A stretch of DNA of 64,000 nt from the NCBI GenBank assembly GCA_029891385.1, contig CM057225.1:14635498-14699497 (forward strand). Reading direction: 5' to 3'. Every line of letters begins with the position of its first letter. Position 1 is the first letter of the stretch. The notes beneath the pieces are model-generated. The model saw only the letters and a program-made list of their open reading frames with translations. It ran no database searches and was not told the origin of the DNA. This document shows, in pieces, positions 60,499 through 64,000 of this stretch. The stretch comes from Erythroxylum novogranatense. Its lineage: Eukaryota; Streptophyta; Magnoliopsida; Malpighiales; Erythroxylaceae. A program made the translations under genes and the position numbers.

Positions 60499-62028
60499 TA
60501 GGGGTGTTCATGGTAGGGTACCCTGACCAGGTCATAAATAACCTGAACCTGAACCTGAACCTGAATGTCAAGTTCGGCAATTTCACGAACCTAAACCTGA
60601 ACCCGAACCTAAAGAACCTATAGGATTGGTTAACCTATTTTTCAGGTTCAGTTCTCAGGGTAACCAAAACCTATTCATATCAATATATATGACAAAAAAT
60701 TATAAAAAATAATAAACTTTATCGAAAGTTTATTAAGAAACAAGACATTACCATAAAAACCTTACGTAAGGTTTTGTGTTTAATTTTTGTTAATATAATG
60801 AATAGCAATCATTTTTATATTTAAATTGAGAATAGCAATGTAGTTTGTTCTTATATGAATCATTGATATAGCAATATAGTTTGTTCTTATATGAATAATT
60901 GATAAAATTGCTAAAATCACTTGTAAATTCAGTTCTTTTTAAAAAAGGTAATTCGATCCAACGGTCTTAATACAAATCTTGTAAATTTGTGGCTAAGATC
61001 ACTTGAATCACAATTGATCTTTTATCAAATATCGCAATATGACTTCTTATTACTATGAATCAATGCGGGAGTGAACCGCTCTACTAGACCTTATTGACTA
61101 AAAAAATAGAACTATTCTTCTAACATCATTAAATCTTATTTTATCATGTTAAAATAAAAATAATAATAAACTAATAAACACAAAAATATCCTTTTTCTTA
61201 TTGCAACTTAGTATAGAAAATGCAATTAATATCATAATTAAAACTTCAAATATTATATTATATAAAGCGCAATTGTATAAATAAATACAATTCTATAGTT
61301 TATTACTAAATTAACTCATTTTCATTCCTTTGTAATAAATAAAACTATGTTTGTATTTGTATAAGACAATATTATTATATGCTTATTATTTATTAGCAAC
61401 TATATTATATATTTTTAAGAATCAGATTACTTACTTGTTTAATGTTTGTAATATCTCATAAATATCTAAGCTAATATATGTGCCTTAAAAACTAAAATTG
61501 TAGGATTTCTTAATAAATGTGTTTTACACTTATTAATTTCATTAATTAATCTCTAAATGATTATATTATTTTAGTCAATGAATGTTTCTACTAATAATTC
61601 AATACTTTGATCAATAATTTTGGCACATATTAATTACTATTTAAAGTACAAGTATTGAGTGTTATGCATTAGTTGTTACTTATAATAACAATGTTCAAGA
61701 TTAATGTTTAATAACATAGAATTGAAGTATTTTTCCTTTTCTTCTTTTTTTACTCAAATTAATATAATAAATACTAGTGAATTTATTATTATTATTATCC
61801 TTTTAAATTATATCTAAATATATGATATGTTTTTTTGGATGTTTTAGGTTCAGGTTTAAATCTAAACCTATAAATCAGGTTCAGTTCGGTTAACCTAGAA
61901 CCGCAAGTTAGAAACCTGAACCTGAACTATAAACCTGATTTTTCAGGTTTGGTTAACCTTATTTACAGATTTGGTTCATGTGGTTCAGGTCCGGTTCACA
62001 GGTTCACGGGTTTTCTTGAACACCCCTA
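60499..62028. mobile_element. Non-autonomous hAT element with AACCTG arrays
   Basis: Perfect 12-bp terminal inverted repeats TAGGGGTGTTCA...TGAACACCCCTA are flanked by the 8-bp direct repeat CGCATCTG (60491-60498 and 62029-62036), as expected of hAT elements. Subterminal arrays of AACCTG occur near the left end (60540-60620). The complementary GGTTCAGGTT type occurs near the right end (61850-61995), mixed with forward copies. The 1.2-kb centre is AT-rich with no transposase. The perfect repeats and duplication indicate a young insertion. Confidence 0.9.
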
Positions 62029-62186
62029 CGCATCTGCATTTGTTTTCTTATCTTTATATCAAATTGTATTCCGCAATTTCTGTACAATGTATATTTGAAT
62101 ATTTCTGCATGTAATAACTTCAAAATTAGAAATGTGTTGCAAATGAGATTTATCAAAGTGTAATAATAATTGTGCTTTCACATACG

Positions 62187-64000
62187 TGCAACATCCCAGT
62201 ACCATAGGGTACATACCCAAACTTTTAGGAATATGATAATGGTATGTTAGAACAAAACAGTTCAAACTTACACATGGCATCAACTAACATCATTTAAAAG
62301 TCAGCAAATTTTAAAAAAATCATTCATTACATTAATCCACAAAATTTACATTGTTTCCTTTAGACAAATATTTATATAATCTCATACAGGTTCTAACAAA
62401 AACAACAAAATGCAAAACACAACACTCCTAGAGCCAGTTGACAGACCTCTGAGCCATAACAAAATCTAAAGGGTCCTTTAGTCCTGTTTAAGAACTAGGT
62501 CTCCTGTCTCTTACTTGAAAAATCACATTGCAATTTTTATGAGTTTTGCAAACTTAATAAGTGAACCATCATTGATGATTTCACCGGATTACATACACAT
62601 AATATATATTTTACAGACACACATTCAGATCATAAACACATTCCAAATGTACACATAACATGGTATATCACAAGATCACACTGTTCACATTGCTAAGCAT
62701 AACAAATAAATCACATCAATTATCACTCATTCAGCTTTGCAAATCATTTAATAAATTTCAGTCTTATAATGTCGTATGCATGAGAATTGCATTCTTTCTT
62801 ATTGTTTTGATCGATTGCCTATCACAAACTTATACAAATACCGATCCATAGGGCTCAGTCAAATAGAATCACGAAGCATAGCTCTATATGCAAAATCAGA
62901 AATTACGGAGCAAAGATCTACGTGGAAGCGCTTCATACTGACAACTCAAGTCACAACGCCTTTATATGAGCATGCATTTTATGAAATGCAACAATTTCTG
63001 AATATCTCATATATCACAATCTTATACAAATGTTTAGACAAGATTTCACAATCATCATACCTAAGTCCGACATTCAACTTTCGTTAAGAATCAAATGTCA
63101 AAATTCATATCAAATCAAAACACTCCCAATCATACCCAACTATTAAACTCCTCGAACATCAGGTCCGAAATCAAGAAACAACTCACAAACAGTTCAATAA
63201 TATTGGAACTTTAACAAATCAAATTAAATTCTTCAAATTCATATCAAATCAAAACACTCCCAATACATGCCCAACTATTAAACTCCTCAGATCTCAGGTT
63301 TGAAATCCAGAAACAACTCACAAACAGTTCAATAATATTGGAAGTTTAACAAATCAAATTAAATTCTTCCAATTCATATCAAATCAAAACACTGCCAATA
63401 CATGCCCAATTATTAAACTCCTCGGACCTCAGGTCTGGAATCCATAAACAACTCACAAACAATTCAATAATATTGGAAGTGTAATAAATCAAATTAAATT
63501 CAAACCAAATCAATCCTAGAAAATCATCTAGGTTGACCCACAGTACGCTCCAAGAAGCTATTGCCTGGATGGTCCGGAAATGTTCGACTGGCGTCCGGTG
63601 TGCTCCTCTAAAACATATACAACACATTCACAAATATCACCTTTTTGCACAAATGTATAAGTGTTCTTTTATGCACATCAATGTATAGAAAGTATTCAAA
63701 ATGCACGTTCAATGACAGTTCCGGGTATCTAATTATAATTCTCATCATCAAATCGATCAAATATCAAAGCCCTCCTTAACATCATTTGTATTTATAATTT
63801 GGAACATAATAAAGCATATGTGAAATTCATTACATAACTTAATTGACCATTTCAGATTTTCTATCAACATGATTTTGGGTCAACTTTGCATAATTAATCT
63901 GATAGGGCAAATGACAAAATTAGGCAAAACTTTCTTCTAGAAAGTTTTTCTACAGTGTCTTAAGTTTCTAATGACTCTAAGATCATCCAATTTGATTAAT
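62187..64000 (-). mobile_element. Family A LTR in reverse orientation, running off the window
   Basis: On the minus strand the end reads GGGATGTTGCA at 62187-62197, matching family A LTR ends. Further in are the minus-strand GAAATCATCAATGATGGTTC (about 62564-62583, counterpart of the AACCATC palindrome), CGGACC-type palindromes in a three-copy tandem array, and a block related to 55577-56035. It is the same subfamily as the LTR at 46586. Its start and any coding part lie beyond 64000. Confidence 0.7.
63103..63505 (-). repeat. Three tandem copies of a 134-bp unit
   Basis: ATTCATATCAAATCAAAA recurs at 63103, 63237 and 63372 (periods 134 and 135). Each unit carries CTCAGGT or TCAGGTCCGAAATC and AACAGTTCAATAATATTGGAA-like sequence. 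On the minus strand each includes a CGGACCT...GTTCGAGG-type inverted repeat, the same element repeated every 88 bp in solo LTR 1. Confidence 0.85.

Larger units (their letters stand above)
46586..62186 (+). mobile_element. Long family A LTR carrying three nested insertions
   Basis: It starts TGTAACATCCC after GGAAT. Removing the insertions at 47552-54741, 57031-60122 and 60499-62028 with their duplications leaves about 3.77 kb, the size of solo LTRs 1 and 2. Family A landmarks appear in order: a weak CCGCGGCCAAC cassette (55134-55300), a 459-bp tandem duplication (55577-56494), the hairpin-array arms (56915 and 60180), a TATCGAAGATGG relic of the palindrome (60352) and TATTTTTCAGG (60403). 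The final GGGATGTTACA is missing. The LTR ends where the reverse-oriented LTR begins, so its 3' tip is probably lost and no target duplication can be confirmed. Confidence 0.75.

Noticed and set aside
63103..63505. CRISPR-like direct repeats
   Set aside because: Units are contiguous 134-bp tandem copies without unique spacers, inside a plant LTR.

Overview
This is a plant nuclear window, almost certainly from a eudicot. It holds one clear host gene, on the + strand, set in AT-rich DNA packed with nested transposable elements. The gene (20478-23687) is an AINTEGUMENTA (ANT) orthologue: a two-AP2-domain transcription factor of the euANT lineage. It can be read as nine coding exons giving 689 residues. 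All introns are GT-AG, and a 9-nt mini-exon lies inside AP2 repeat 1. I see no tRNA, rRNA or CRISPR.

Layout. 1-5751: no host gene; a Stowaway-like MITE (2298-2542) and a decayed hAT element (3340-5283). 5752-17595: a minus-strand Ty1/copia element with target duplication ATTAA and most of pol deleted. Two solo LTRs of 3.8 and 4.2 kb sit inside it, each with its own 5-bp duplication (CTTTG and ATATT). 17640-17960: compound trinucleotide microsatellites. 18000-20477: promoter and leader of ANT. 23688-29727: no recognisable gene; a second copy of the MITE in inverted orientation (26896-27157).

29728-43433: a broken Ty3/gypsy chromovirus of Tekay/Del type (target duplication TAATT, Met-tRNA-type primer site, Gag-PR-RT-RH-IN-chromodomain order). 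Its 5' LTR is split by a 3.5-kb solo LTR of another family (duplication CCGTG). 44130-45950: a 5'-truncated L1-type LINE on the minus strand. 46586-62186: one further long LTR (about 3.8 kb net). It is opened by a non-coding LTR retrotransposon (47552-54741, GGGTA), a solo LTR (57031-60122, GATAC) and a hAT element (60499-62028, 8-bp duplication CGCATCTG). 62187-64000: an LTR of the same family in reverse orientation, running off the window.

Two LTR families dominate. Family A starts TGTAACATCCC; family B starts TGTTGG or TGTTAGG, usually followed by a run of Cs. All three family B insertions lie inside family A LTRs. The most unusual signal is in family A LTRs: an array of about 13-nt stem-loops spaced about 22 bp apart. 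It is enclosed by a long-range stem (GTTGTGACC with GGTCACAAC), and stem sequences differ between loops and copies while pairing is largely kept. The array lies between matches to splice donor and acceptor sites. Both LTR families also carry degenerate units of about 190 bp, and several copies carry CpG-rich inverted-repeat cassettes.
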